From contig CM035170.1 of assembly GCA_020205615.1 (NCBI GenBank), positions 62,547,322-62,611,321 of the forward strand: DNA of 64,000 nucleotides, given 5' to 3'. Position 1 is the first letter of the stretch. Every line of letters starts with the position of its first letter. Shown here piece after piece: positions 12,670-24,533 of the stretch. The translations under genes and the position numbers were made by a program. The DNA is from Panax quinquefolius. Its lineage: Eukaryota > Streptophyta > Magnoliopsida > Apiales > Araliaceae. The notes below the pieces were generated by a model. It did no database searches. It worked only from the letters and a program-made list of their open reading frames with translations, and was not told the origin of the DNA.

Positions 12670-13402
12670 AAGGTTATGTAAACATACCTTCAATTAGTGT
12701 GTAATTCTTGCTAACCCACTGGAATTGCTTGGAAATCCTAAGCTTTCTCTCAATTTCTCTCAACTTTTCTCTTAATTTTCTGTCAAGCTCTCACCACTTC
12801 TCTCTCAGTATAGACTGAATTGAACATAAACTAAAACTGATACTAATAGTAATACGCATACTAAACATAATATCAGTTATAACGCTTAGGTATAAATATA
12901 TTATATTTATTATTTTATTTTTTTATTTATATTCTTTATTTTATTCTATTAATTTATATAAATTTAAAATTAAAAGAATTCCAAAAGCCATAGGGCCTTT
13001 GTTTGGCAAAAACCCTTTAAATTTTAAAAAATTAATATAGTAAGCCTTGTTTGGATAAAACTAAATTAAAACTACTTTAATTTAATTTAATAACTCCTTA
13101 TAATATAGTTACTTATCACACTATATTAATCAAACTTTCATATTTAATTTTAATTAATTCAAATAACAATTAATTAAATTAATCATTTATTCACATAATT
13201 CAATACAAATAATTAACCATTAAATTGAAATATCAATATAATAATAATTTCCTTAATTCATCAATTATTTATTTAACAAATAATTCACCAAATAAAATTA
13301 AATTAATTAAACAAATATTTATTCAACGATAAACACATCCATTAAATATTTATATAATTCAATAAATATTTAATATTACAATTAAAATTCTGGAGTGTTA
13401 CA
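10264..13402 (-). repeat. LTR shared by elements A and B (~3.14 kb)
   Basis: On minus it starts TGTAACACTCC at 13402 and ends GGGGGTGTCACA at 10264, so the ends form a short inverted repeat. A polypurine tract and B's integrase lie above it, and a primer site and A's leader below it. It is thus the 3' LTR of B and the 5' LTR of A. Related copies: 16472-19703 (plus strand) and 15967-16366 (fragment). It contains a (TA)n run and a GC-rich palindrome GCGGCCGC at 11981-11988. Confidence 0.9.
12620..12666. repeat. (AT)n microsatellite in LTR
   Basis: A pure AT dinucleotide run of about 46 bp inside the A/B LTR; it is absent at the matching place in the plus-strand LTR. Confidence 0.95.
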
Positions 13403-13415
13403 TCATTCCCTCCTT
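13403..13415 (-). other. Polypurine tract of element B
   Basis: AAGGAGGGAATGA on minus, directly before the TGTAACACTCC start of the LTR. The identical tract is at 16459-16471 on the plus strand. Confidence 0.85.
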
Positions 13416-13511
13416 AAAAGGATTCTGTCCTCAGAATCACAATTCAAACAATCAAACCGTCACATTCCTCCCTACTTACAAAGATTTTATCCCCATAATT
13501 GAAAACATAGA

Positions 13512-14938
13512 TTAAACAAATAACTCAGGATAATTTTTCATCATTTCAGCTTCGAGTTCCCACGTTGCCTCTTCGACATTGTGGTTTCTCCATATCACCT
13601 TTACAAAAGGTATCACTTTATTTCTGAGCACTTGTTCTTTCCTGTCGACTATCTGGATAGGAATCTCTTCATAAGACAAATCTTTATCGAATTGCAATGG
13701 TTCGTACTCGATCATGTGCTTGTAATCGGGTTTATACGGTCGTAACACCGAAATGTGAAAAATATTATGAATGTTTTCCAACTCTGGAGGTAGAGCTACA
13801 TCATAAGCCACTTCCCCCACTCTTCGTAGTATTTTGAATGGTCCAATAAATCTTGGGTTGAGCTTTCCTTTCTTTCCAAAACGAATTTTCCCCTTCTAAG
13901 GAGAAACTTTTAGGAAAATGAAATTTTCTATTTCAAATTCGCGATTCTGCCTATGTTGATCTGCATACTTTTTCTGTCTGTCTTGGGCTGCTACCAATCT
14001 TGTCCTGATGAGTTTGAAAACTTTAGCATTTTGTTGTACCAGTTCTGGTCCTAACAGTTGATGTTCACCGACTTCATCCTTGCACAGTGCAGTTCTGCAC
14101 TTTCTGCCGTATAATGCCTCGTAAGGCGGCATGCCGATGCTCACCTGGTAACTGTTGATTTAGGCGAATTCCACCAACGATAAATGTTCTTCCCAGCTCC
14201 CTTTGAAATCCATGATGCATGCTCTCAGCATATCTTCCGACGTTTGGATTGTTCGTTCACTTTGCCCATCGATTTGCGGATGGTATGTTGTACTCATTCG
14301 CAGTTGTGTTCCTATACATTCTTATAGTCTCTTCCAGAAGTTTGACATAAATTGCGGATCTCTATCTGATACAATTGACACTAGCATTCTATGCCTCAAA
14401 ATGATCTCTTTAACGTACAACCTTGTTAACTAATCAAGATTGAACCTAATTTTTATTGGTAAAAAGTGCGCTGATTTTGTCAGTCTGTCCACTATCACCC
14501 AAATCGAGTCGCATCCTCTTTGAGTAGTTGGAAGGCCCACCACAAAATCCATTGTGATGTGTTCCCACTTCCATTCTGATATTTCTAATTGTTGATGTAA
14601 TCTGCTTGGTCTTTGTTGCTCGTCTTGACTCTCTCACATGTCAAGCATTTTGCCACATATTCGGCAACGTCTCTTTTCATATTTGGCCACCAAAAATGTC
14701 GCCGCAAATCTTGATACATTTTCGTACTTCTTGGATGAATCGAATATCTTGTGTTGTGTTCTTCAGTCAAAATTTCATCTTTAAGCTCTGGTACTACTGG
14801 AGCCCAAATTCTTTCCTCGAATCTCATTAACCCTTCAGTATCGATCTTGTATATGACATCACTTCCCTCGACCACTTTCTCTTTGATCGTTTCGCATTCT
14901 TTAACTTGTAGTTGAGCACTCTTCACTTTGTCCACCAA
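13512..14938 (-). pseudogene. Integrase with chromodomain-like tail, element B
   Basis: Zinc domain (TRYSIHPRSTKMYQDL, CLTCERV), core fragments, the YGRKCRTAL stretch and the tail (VAYDVALPPELENIHNIFHIS, ATWELEAEMMKNYPELFV, stop at 13512). Several frame breaks occur, near 13896, 14146, 14446 and 14585. Domain order and tail match element I closely, placing B in the same Tekay/Del-like group but a distinct subfamily. Confidence 0.88.
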
Positions 14939-15680
14939 AGTTGGACTAGCATCTATCTGGAATGGTCGTTAATCGGATTCCTTTGGAAATTTGATTTCCA
15001 ACTCTAGCTTTGTCATTGCTGAAATAAGCTCTTCCTGAGTGGTTATCAACATCAACTTCTCCCGACCTTTCCTGCAAAAAGCATCTGCAACCACATTCGC
15101 TTTTCCCCGATGATAAAAGATCTAACAATCGTAATCATTTATCAATTCCATCCATCTTCTATATCGCATATTCAGGTCCTTTTGTGTGAAAATATACTTC
15201 AGATTTTTATGGTCTGTGTAGATTTCACATTTCTCTCCATAGAGATAGTGTCTCCATATCTTAAGAGCAAATACTATTGCAGCCAATTCCAAATCATGAG
15301 TCGGATAACATTTCTAATAATCCTTCAGTTGTCTTGATGCATACGCAATTACTTTGTCGTTCTGCATAAGAACACAATCAAACCCTTTATTTGAAGCATC
15401 GCTATACACCACACAATTTCCTGTGCTATCTGGTAATGACAGTACATGTGCCATACTTAATTTCTTATTCAAATCCTGGAAACTTTCTTCACATTTCTTC
15501 ATCAAAAAAAAATTCACAATTTTCCTTGTCAAATTTGTTAATGGAGTGGCTATCTTAGAAAAATCTTGAATAAATCGTCTGTAATAACCGGCCAGTCCCA
15601 AGAAACTCCTCACTTTCGACTGGGTTCTTGGTTGTTCCCAATTGATTACAGCTTCCACTTTTGATGGATCCACTGAAATC
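14939..15680 (-). pseudogene. RNase H domain, element B
   Basis: The RT connection ([23 protein letters not shown], shown here in part) is followed by [15 protein letters not shown] and YASRQLKDY; the end of RNase H is degraded. A stop separates it from RT at about 15681, and another follows KDY near 15312. Confidence 0.82.
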
Positions 15681-15966
15681 CCCTATTTGTCAATCACATG
15701 CCCAAGAAATTGCACACGATCTAGAAAAAATTCGCACTTAGAGAATTTCGCGTACAATTTTTCCTTTCTTAGTGTTTCCAATGTCAAACGTAATAGTTCC
15801 ACGTGTTCTTCTTGAGTTTTTGAATACACCAGAATGTCGTCGATGAATACCACTACAAACGTGTCTAAGAATGGTTTAAACACCCTATTCATCAAATCCA
15901 TGAATACAGTAGGTGCATTGGTTAAACCAAAAGACATCACCAGAAACTCGTACTGTCCATACCGAG
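15681..15966 (-). pseudogene. Reverse transcriptase, C-terminal part only, element B
   Basis: Retains [18 protein letters not shown] and the active site [10 protein letters not shown]. Upstream of the TRYGQ motif the sequence turns into LTR text at 15966/15967, so primer site, gag, protease and the RT fingers were all removed by one deletion. Confidence 0.87.
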
Positions 15967-16366
15967 TGTATAAGTGTATAAATATGTAAGAGTGAGCAAA
16001 CAAAGCTCACTTGAAATAAGAATAAATATCTTTACAATATTTGCCAAATAATTGGCCCAATAGAACTGAATGATATATTCTATTAACAGTCTTAAATATA
16101 CTACTGAGGGTCTAATGACCACGAATCATGTCCACAGTTATAAGTAATCTTTCAACGTTAACTTTAACAGTCATATGACTATAAGGACTCCACGTACTTA
16201 GGGGGGCCAATCCTTCGTACAATGTATTGTGCACAACCATTTCAACGCTAAGCGTAAACCCCTAAAAATATGGTTGTTCATCTCAGTATTTAGAGTACAA
16301 GTCCGCACCAAAGAAAGTTTGGTTTGCATAAGCTTTCAAGGGTAATTGAAGTTTAATGATCATAAT
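15967..16366 (-). repeat. Fragment of 5' LTR (R/U5 part), element B
   Basis: About 400 bp matching 10588-10985 of the A/B LTR in the same orientation. It is fused on one side to mid-RT and on the other to an inverted 3' leader plus LTR. It is the remnant of B's 5' LTR. Confidence 0.87.
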
Positions 16367-16471
16367 CGTCTTCGATTAAGGGGACAAAATCTTTGTAAGT
16401 ATGGAAGAATGTGACGATTTGATTGTTTGAATTGTGATTCTGAGGACATAATCCTTTTAAGGAGGGAATGA
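16367..16471 (+). other. Element 3' end with polypurine tract, inverted relative to B
   Basis: The plus-strand text matches the minus-strand text of 13403-13510 (the 3' untranslated end of B), ending AAGGAGGGAATGA at 16459-16471. It therefore belongs to a second copy of the family in the opposite direction, of which only the last ~105 bp of internal sequence remains. Confidence 0.85.
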
Positions 16472-19400
16472 TGTAACATTCCAGAATTTTAATTATAATA
16501 TTAAATATTTATTGAATTGTATAAATATTTAATGGATGTGTTTATCGTTGAATAAATATTTGTTTAATTGATTTGATTTTTATTTGGTTAATTATTTGTT
16601 AAATAAATAATTAATGAATTAAGGAAATTATTATTATATTGATATTTCAATTTAATGGTTGATTATTTGTGTTGAGTTATGTGATTAAATGATTTAATTA
16701 ACTAATTGTTATTTGGATTAATTAAATTAAATATGAAAGCTTTATTAAATAAAGTGTGACAAATAACTATATTGTAAGGAGTTATAAAAATAAATTAAAG
16801 TAGTTTAATTTAGTTTTATCCAAACAAGGTTCAAGGATATTAAGTGTTTAACTTTTAAATGGTTTTTGCCAAACAAAGCCCTATGGCTTTTGGAATTCTT
16901 TTAATTTTAAATTTATATAAATTAATAAAATAAATTAAAATAATAAATATGATATATTTATATTATATACGTTAGTTAGTAACTGAAATTGCAATTAGTA
17001 ATATTATTAAGGGTTTATCAGTTTTAGAATACGCCTTCTGTTAATTGGCTTAGCTTTTGGTTACTATACGCATTCTAGTTTGCAAAGCTTGAGAGAATTG
17101 AGAGAGTTTGAGGGTGAAACCTAAGAAAATTGTCTACAATTGCAAGGTTGTGCAAGCTAACTTGAAGGTATGCTCACAACTTTGATATTATATGTGTTTA
17201 TGAGTATCACATCAAAGTTTTGTATGCTCTGTGAATTCTATTTCTTCCGAATTGTTGTTAAGTAACTAAGTTATGGTGGTTATATGTGATATAATGCTAG
17301 AGTTTATGTTTAAACAAGAAATTTGTATGCTAAATTCGTTGACATTAGGAAGAAAATAATGTCAGTATATGTATTTTCATATGGTTCATAAAAAGTATCA
17401 ATTATAGTGGCTAATTAGTATGTGAAATTGTAAATTTAAGCTTGATTATGTTAGTTCATTAAGAAATGAGCATAACATAATTTGAATGAAGCAATTTGGC
17501 CAAGTATTGAAGTCACAATGTTAATTTTTGGGATGAATATCAAAAATGGAGTTTTATATGAAAAACTTGGAATTTAAGAAATTAAAATAGTTAGAAGTGT
17601 TGTGAAATTTTTTTAATTGATGGAAAATGTTAGCAATCATGTTTATGATATTGTTATATTTACCTTACGTGTTAATTTCACTGTTTGGTGGGTGAAATTC
17701 GTGTCAGTTGGGCTAAAAATGACAACTGTTCATGCATAGAGTCCGCCTCCATGTCGCGGTCAGCTGGCTGTGTGCCAAGGCTAAAAGCTAAGCTGCAGAG
17801 AATCTTGTGATGTGTGTATGCTGCGCTTAACACTGTGATATAAGGCGAGTAGTAACTTTCTTCTTCTGCTGCAGAGACCTTGGGGAAACCTTACCACTTG
17901 GTCTAAGGTTATGGTTAAGCGTCATACACGTAGTAAGAAGGTTAAAACAGAACTATGATATGTAATCGATAAATTCAAAGTTTGAATGATTAGTAAGTGA
18001 TGAACGTGGTATATTAGGACTCAGTGAGCATGATGAATAGTAAACATGTGTTGTGAAGGTCAACACTTGTAATTTCTGATATTTGCATGGTATCTTAAGA
18101 CTTGTACTAAAATAGCAAGTTTAGATAGTAATGCGGTTTATATTGAAAAGTGAATATTAGTATGTCTAATAGATGTTATGGTTTTAATATTGTGTATAGG
18201 TGAACGTGAGTTTTAATATTTTAGCTTACACTCGAGGCAAGTTTTCTAACTCTACACTTTCGTTGAGTTAGTTCCATTATTACATTGTGTAACCTCATTC
18301 TTTTGATTGAGCAAGTTTCTCGTATCTAGTTATTTATGATGATGCAAGTTCCAAAAATCTCATCTATTACATTAAAAGCATGTTTTAATTCTAAATTATT
18401 GGAATTCTAATCATTGTTGACTTACTCTAACTTGTTTATAATTAAACAAGTTTCTTTAGTTTATTCTTTTATAATAAATGTTTCTTGAACCTTAATTCCT
18501 TGTGTTGAATGGTTCAATCAGTTTGTATATTTTATTACCATGTGGAGTAAGCATTGTTTCCAGCTTGCTATCAACTAATGCATGTTCGGTAACTAAAATT
18601 CTAATTTGACAAGATTATAGACCTAGCTTATTATTGTTCAAGCCAAGGTTTGTCATTTCTTTACCTTGATCAATACTTATGCTCTCTAGTTATTTCAAGC
18701 ATGAGTCTAGAATATAGTCGGTTCACCTATGATTCTCAAATGTTCTAAGTTATGTTGTTATTAAACAACTATTGTGTTATCAAGCATTGTTGATTCAACT
18801 AGTTCCCTAGTTGATGATCGTTAAACTTCAAATTACCCTTGAAAGCGTATCCAAACCAAACTTTTTTTGGTGCAGACTTGTACTCTAAATACTGAGATGA
18901 ACAACCCTATTTTTAGGGGTTTACGCATAGCGTTGAAATGTTTTTGCACAATACATTTTACGAAGGATTGACCCCCCTAAGTACGTGGAGTCCTTATAAT
19001 CATATGACTGTTAAAGTTAAAGTTGAAAGATTACTTATAACTGTGGACAGGGTTCGTGGTCATTAGACCCTTAGTAGTATATTTCAGAATGATAATAGAA
19101 CATATCATTCAGCTCTATTTTGCGTATTATTTGGCAAATGTTGTAATGTTAATAGAACATATCATTCAGTTCTATTGAGCCTATTATTTGGCAAATGTTG
19201 TAATGTTAATAGAACATATCATTCAGTTCTATTGAGCCTATTATTTGGCAAAAGTTGTAATGTTAATAGAACATATCATTCAGTTCTATTGAGCCAATTA
19301 TTTGTAAAATGTTATAAATTTATTTATTCTTATTTCAAGTGAGCTTTGTTTGCTCACTCTTGCATATTTATACACTTATTGCAGCTATGGTTGAGAAGGT

Positions 19401-19703
19401 AAATATAAACCTACAACTAGCAAAGGAAAGGGAAAAATGTACAAGTGATGAAGACTTGTAATTTTGTTTTATCGTTATGATGATAGACTTTTAATAATGA
19501 TGTGATGTAATAATTTAATTTCCGCATTTGAATGATTGTAATTAAAGGTTAGATAACTTGGGAGATAATTTTATTAATGTAATCCTGTATGGGCAGGTTT
19601 TATTATTCAATTATATTATGATTGGGTAGTTATATATGAATTTTTTGATTAAGTGAACACCAAATCTTGTGGAAATGAAGTACCTAGATTTGGGGGTGTC
19701 ACA
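16472..19703 (+). repeat. 3' LTR of an A/B-family element on the plus strand (~3.2 kb)
   Basis: Starts TGTAACATTCC and ends GGGGGTGTCACA at 19703; it is the inverted counterpart of 10264-13402 but clearly diverged in its middle. The sequence after it (CCTAC, then pol text of element C) shows that the parent element landed inside element C. It carries a four-copy 57-bp tandem repeat. Confidence 0.88.
19094..19321 (+). repeat. 57-bp tandem repeat, four copies
   Basis: Units begin AATAGAACATATCATTCAG at 19094, 19151, 19208 and 19265, an exact 57-bp period. The A/B LTR on the other strand has a single unit (near 10655-10700), so the array expanded after the copies split. Confidence 0.93.
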
Positions 19704-20482
19704 CCTACCCCTAGAGCATCAAATTGAATTTTGTATCGACCTTGAACCCGATACAAAAACCTTCAAATATTTCTTCACCCAAAATGAACAAGCGCCGAAG
19801 ATGTTGGCTCGAGCTGTTGAAAGATTACGATAATACCATTCAATAACATTGTGGAAGAGCAAACATGGTAGCTGATAAGTTGAGTATAAGATCGTATGCG
19901 GTTACGAGTGTGACGTTGTTAACACAAAGACCCATTTGTACGATTTACAAAAGATGGAGATAGAGTTAAAGACTCCAAGAACTTACGTGAAGATAACGAA
20001 TGTACGATTAGAACCGACTTTAATCGATAAATTTAAAGCCACTCAAGCTACAGACTCAAAGATTATGAATGTGAAGAAGAAGGTTTAAGAGGGCGTTATC
20101 CTAGAATCAAGAATCAACGAAGAGAGGAAATCTCAACCCTCGACTTATTGGTCTATTTGAAATCATCGATCGAGTAGGGATTGTGGCCTATAGACTCGCA
20201 TTATCGCCAAGTATGTCTCGTGTTCATAACATTTTTTTTCACGTATCGATGTTACATAAATATGTGGATGACCCGAACCACATTATTGAATTAGAACCGG
20301 ACGAGATAACGGAAGATTTAACGTATGAAGAGGTACCTGTTAAAATCTTGGATAAGAAGAAACATATTCTACGCTCAAAGGTTATATCTCAAGAGTTAGA
20401 ATCTGATGAGGTATCCTCATCTCTTCGACATACCAGGTACGTACGGAAATTTCGAGGGAGAAATTTCATAAGGAGGGGAGAT
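19704..20482 (+). pseudogene. Deleted pol remnant with integrase tail, element C1
   Basis: Opens in the protease-RT linker, jumps to the end of RNase H (RRRCWLELLKDY), then to a linker before integrase, then to the integrase tail (VAYRLALSPSMSRVHNIFF, HIIELEPDEITEDLTYEEVP). The same deletion joints occur at 22405-23170, so C1 and C2 descend from one already-deleted parent. An ATG-opened stretch covers 20183-20515 and runs through the polypurine tract into the LTR, so its last residues are not native. Confidence 0.82.
20470..20482 (+). other. Polypurine tract, element C1
   Basis: A purine run (AAGGAGGGGAGAT) right before the TGTAAGACCC start of a C-family LTR; repeated at 23158-23170. Confidence 0.82.
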
Positions 20483-20846
20483 TGTAAGACCCCAAATTTT
20501 ATTAATAAAGATTAATTTTTCTCGATATATATTTTTGATTATTATGGTGTAGATTTAATATAATATTTTAGTTGTGGGTAATATTTATAAATTTTGCAAA
20601 GTTTGCAAGTTGTTATATAATATTCGATTGGTCAGGGAATATTCGTTTTAATATGGAATATTCGTATAACGACGCAATCATTGGTGGACCCCACAGTGGA
20701 ATTATTGTCGGAGTTAGAAAACGATAGAAATATCATTTTATAAAAATAACGGGGGAAGTTTTACCGTTAAACTGTTGAAAAACTCGATGGTAAAAGTACA
20801 GTAATACGTGTGGTTACATAGTAGCACACGGTATTGATTATTGATG
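20483..20846 (+). repeat. Truncated C-family LTR (first ~364 bp)
   Basis: Starts TGTAAGACCCC and follows the full LTR at 23171 up to TTGATTATTGATG, where it breaks into gag sequence. The rest of the LTR, the primer site and the gag start are missing. Confidence 0.88.
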
Positions 20847-21960
20847 TCCAAAATGTAGGTAGAAACACTGGCAACTCTCGGACGGTCACCGCTAAGTAGT
20901 TCAAGGAGCTGAGACCACTGGAGTTTATTGGAGAGCCAAAACCACTTAAGGTGGATTGTGGATAAAATAGATCACCCAGATATTTGATGTCTTGGGATGC
21001 TCCGAGGAGTAAAAGGTTCCCTTTGCCACCTTTATGTTGTGAGGAGAGGCAGATTACTGGTGGGAATCTATAAAGCGTACTCAACTTGTCGCACTGAAGA
21101 TGACTTAGGAGAAGTTCCAAGAATTATTCAATGACAAGTACTTTCCAGAAAGTATTCGTCACATAAAAGAGGTAGAGTTCATTAAACTGGAGCAAAACAA
21201 CATGACCGTTTTGCAGTACGAAGCCAAGTTTGCAGAGTTATCTCGGTTTGCGTTCAACTTAGTTGATAATGAGGAAAGAATGACACAGATGTTTCTAAGA
21301 GGTTTAAAACCCGAGATACGTCAATACCTTATCTGTCATAAACTGTGTTTGTATTCAGATGTTGTAAATAAGGCTCAGTTATTGAAGCGCGATAATGAGT
21401 TAACTCAACTAAGAGAGAGCAACCGACAAAATGATAATACCAGTTGTAGCAGTCATCGAAGCAGTGACAACAAACGTGGAGGGAATCAACATGCCAGAAA
21501 TGGTAACCACTTCGGTGGTAATCATGGCCAAGATAATAAAAGTGGACATTTCAAGAAGAGGAGATTCAACAATGATGGAAAGACGTCAGCACCAACACCC
21601 GTTGGTAAGGAAGGAGAACGACTACCTATCATATGTTTCAAATGCGGAGGAGAGGGACACATCAGGCCAAACTGTGCGCAGCAGTCCAAAACGTGTTACA
21701 ATTATGGAAGAGAAGGTCACCTAGCTCAATTTTATCGTACAGGGAAGCCAAGTCAAGCTGGGATGGAAGCACCAAAGGTTGTCCTAGAAAAGTCAAAACC
21801 AGTAGTTCAAGGGAGAGCGTTTGTCGTGACCTCCCAGAAAGCAAGGAACCCGAACGAGGTCATCACGGGTAAGTTAATCATAAACTCTAGTGAAGTCTAT
21901 ATCTTATTTGATACCGTTCTACCCATTCTTTTATTTCTCCTACGTGTGCTCAACGTTTAA
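20847..21960 (+). pseudogene. Gag of element C (5' truncated, decayed)
   Basis: The first 350 bp hold frame-broken gag core text (PLEFIGEPKPLKVD, VPFATFM, EADYWWESIK). The open part (21202-21960) reads MTVLQYEAKFAELSRFAFN, then a basic Asn/Gly-rich stretch, a good CCHC knuckle (CFKCGGEGHIRPNC) and a second that has lost two cysteines (CYNYGREGHLAQFY). It ends in the protease start, where the expected LFDSGAT reads LFDTVLP, so the catalytic site is destroyed. There is no native start codon; the LTR fusion removed it. Confidence 0.84.
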
Positions 21961-22215
21961 ATTTGACTTCAGAGAAATTAGACTTTGATTTATCTGTTGA
22001 AACTCCGTTGGGAGAAACCTTCATTACATCCACTGTTTATAAATCTTGTTTGATTCAAATCGACACTTTCACGTTACATGTCTATCTTATCTCTTTACAA
22101 ATACTTGCATTTGATGTGATTTTAGGGATTGATTGGTTAACTACTCATTATGCTAAAATCGATTGTTTTCGTAAGGTTGTTAGATTTCATATTCCTAACC
22201 AACCTATTATGTGAA
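21961..22215 (+). pseudogene. Protease remnant, element C
   Basis: Shows the flap-to-end portion of a gypsy retropepsin, closing with FDVILGIDWLTTHYAKIDC. A stop (TGA at 22212) ends it. It follows the broken active site at about 21905-21925 in a shifted frame. Confidence 0.78.
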
Positions 22216-23150
22216 TTCAAGCAACCAAACCACTAAAGTCAATCACTGTCATATCAAGCCATAAAGTTATTCATTTATTGAAAAATGGATGTCAAGCTTT
22301 CATAGCCCATGTCACAGATTTAAACAAAAATACATCAGATTTGAATGATATATCTATTGTTAATAAATTTCCTGATGTATTCCCTAAAGAACTTCCTGGC
22401 CAACCCCCAGAGCGTGAAATCGAATTTTTATCGACCTTGAACCCGATACAAAAACCTTCAAATATTTCTTCACCCAAAATGAACATGCGCCGAAGATGTT
22501 GGCTCGAGTTGTTGAAAGATTACAATAATACCATTCAATAACATTGTGGAAGAGCGAACATGGTAGCTGATAAGTTGAGTATAAGATCGTATGCGGTTAC
22601 GAGTGTGACGTTTTTAACAAAAAGACCCATTTGTACGATTTACAAAAGATGGAGATAGAGTTAAAGACTCCAAGAACTTACGTGAAGATAACGAATGTAC
22701 GATTAGAACCGACTTTAATCGATAAAGTTAAAACCGCTCAAGCTACAGACTCAAAGCTTATGAATGTGAAGAAGAAAGTTTAAGAGGGCGTTATTCTAGA
22801 ATAAACGAAGAGAGGAAATCTCAACCCTCGACTTATTGGTCTATTTGAAATAATTGATCGAGTGGGAACTGTGGCCTATAGACTCGCCTTACCGCCAAGT
22901 ATGTCTCGTGTTCATAACATTTTTTTTCACGCATCGATGTTACGTAAATATGTGGACGACCCGAAACACATTATTGAATTAGAACCGGACGAGATAACAG
23001 AAGATTTAACGTATGAAGAGGTACCTGTTAAAATCTTGGATAAGAAGAAATATATTCTACTCTCAAAGGTTATACCTCAAGAGTTAGAATCTAACGAGGT
23101 ATCCTCACCTCTTCGACATACCAGGTACATACGTAAATTTCGAGGGTGAA
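22216..23150 (+). pseudogene. Doubly deleted pol of element C2
   Basis: In order: protease-RT linker (FPDVFPKELPGQPPEREIEF), a joint near 22480 to the end of RNase H (RRRCWLELLKDYNNT, then NMVADKLS), the RNase H-integrase linker (PTLIDKVK, QATDSKLM), a second joint near 22790-22810, and the integrase tail (VAYRLALPPSMSRVHNIFF to VPVKILDKKK, open 22862-23149). All RT catalytic motifs and the whole integrase core are absent. Movement would have needed a helper element. Confidence 0.84.
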
Positions 23151-23157
23151 ATTTCAT

Positions 23158-23170
23158 AAGGAGGGGAGAT
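23158..23170 (+). other. Polypurine tract, element C2
   Basis: Purine run (AAGGAGGGGAGAT) immediately before the TGTAAGACCC LTR start. Confidence 0.82.
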
Positions 23171-23933
23171 TGTAAGACCCAAAATTTTATGAATAAAGAT
23201 TAATTTTTCTCGATATATATTTTTGAATATTATGGTGTGGATTTGATATAATGTTATAGTTGTGGGTAATATTTATAAATTTTGCAAAGTATGCAAGTTG
23301 TTATAATAATCGATTGGTCGGGGAATATTCGTTTTAACAAGGAATATTCGTACAACGACGCAATCATTGGTGGACCCCACAGCAGAATTATTGTCGGAGT
23401 TAGAAAACGAAAGAAATATCTTTTTATAAAAATAACGACAGAAGTTTTACCATTAAACTGTTGAAATACCCTATGGTAAAAGTACAGTAATATGTGTGGT
23501 TGCATAGTAGCACACGGTATTGATTATTGATGCTTACGTGAGAAGTCACTCAGTTTTGTTTAATTATCGCTACAATAATTGCTTCATAGTATCTCACGTT
23601 ATTTGATTTAATTATTGTCAATATTTTATATATTATTAAATCAATAATTGAGATGACAAGTTATTCTAATTATTATATGCATAATTAACAATGTCTAGAA
23701 AGTTCTGTCAAGGAAAGGGGGTTGGTCGCCTAATTACGCGCCAATAGTGAGAAATCCTTATCGAAAAACCCCCTCTTTCCTGGGAACGATCTGGTTGTTA
23801 ATAGTGCGAGTTATAATAATAATGAATAAATGTTGTTAAAAATATTGAGGAGATTTTTTATGAAGTATTTGTTGTAAATGTTGATTATTATTTGGACCCC
23901 CATTTACCCTTTTTCAAATAATCGGTAGAAAGT

Positions 23934-23937
<4 letters not shown>

Positions 23938-24002
<65 letters not shown>

Positions 24003-24003
24003 T
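23938..24003. repeat. (AT)n(GT)n microsatellite
   Basis: An AT run passes directly into a GT run; a second (GT)n(AT)n lies at 24090-24120. The C-type LTR at 31002 has a different insertion-bearing sequence at this place. Confidence 0.9.
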
Positions 24004-24089
24004 ATATGTAAGTAAAGTGTGAAATGAGAATCACGGATGGAAAATGGAATAATGGAATGGTAGAAAGTAGAAAATAATGGTGATAATAA

Positions 24090-24124
<35 letters not shown>

Positions 24125-24533
24125 AGTTTTGTTTTAATAGATTATAAATAGAATATATTATATTTTATTTAAAGTTTTTGTTTTATTAGAATATTTTATT
24201 GCACAGTAATGAAAAGTAAAAATCAGAAAATCAACGAATGCGTCGAATTCGTTCCTCCGTGATTTCTTCTGTTGATCCGTGAGAAATTAATTTCAAATAG
24301 TATCTTTTCCATTCTCCTATAAACAGGATGCTCAGTTAGAATTGAAAATCACATTAGAATTAGAGAATTCTTCTTCTATAATATTGAACGTATTTCTTTA
24401 GAGTTTTAGAAAGCTTTGAGTGTAGAAAATAGTGAAAGTTTTCTTCAAAAATATCTCCGCTATACCAGTTGGAATACTCTTCTTTTTGAGGTAAGGGTTA
24501 TTATTTTTTTATATTCTGAAGAGATATTATTTT

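Noticed and set aside
20767..21120. 117-codon minus-strand ORF overlapping the C LTR/gag joint
   Set aside because: It runs antisense to clear gag text and across a deletion joint; shadow ORF.
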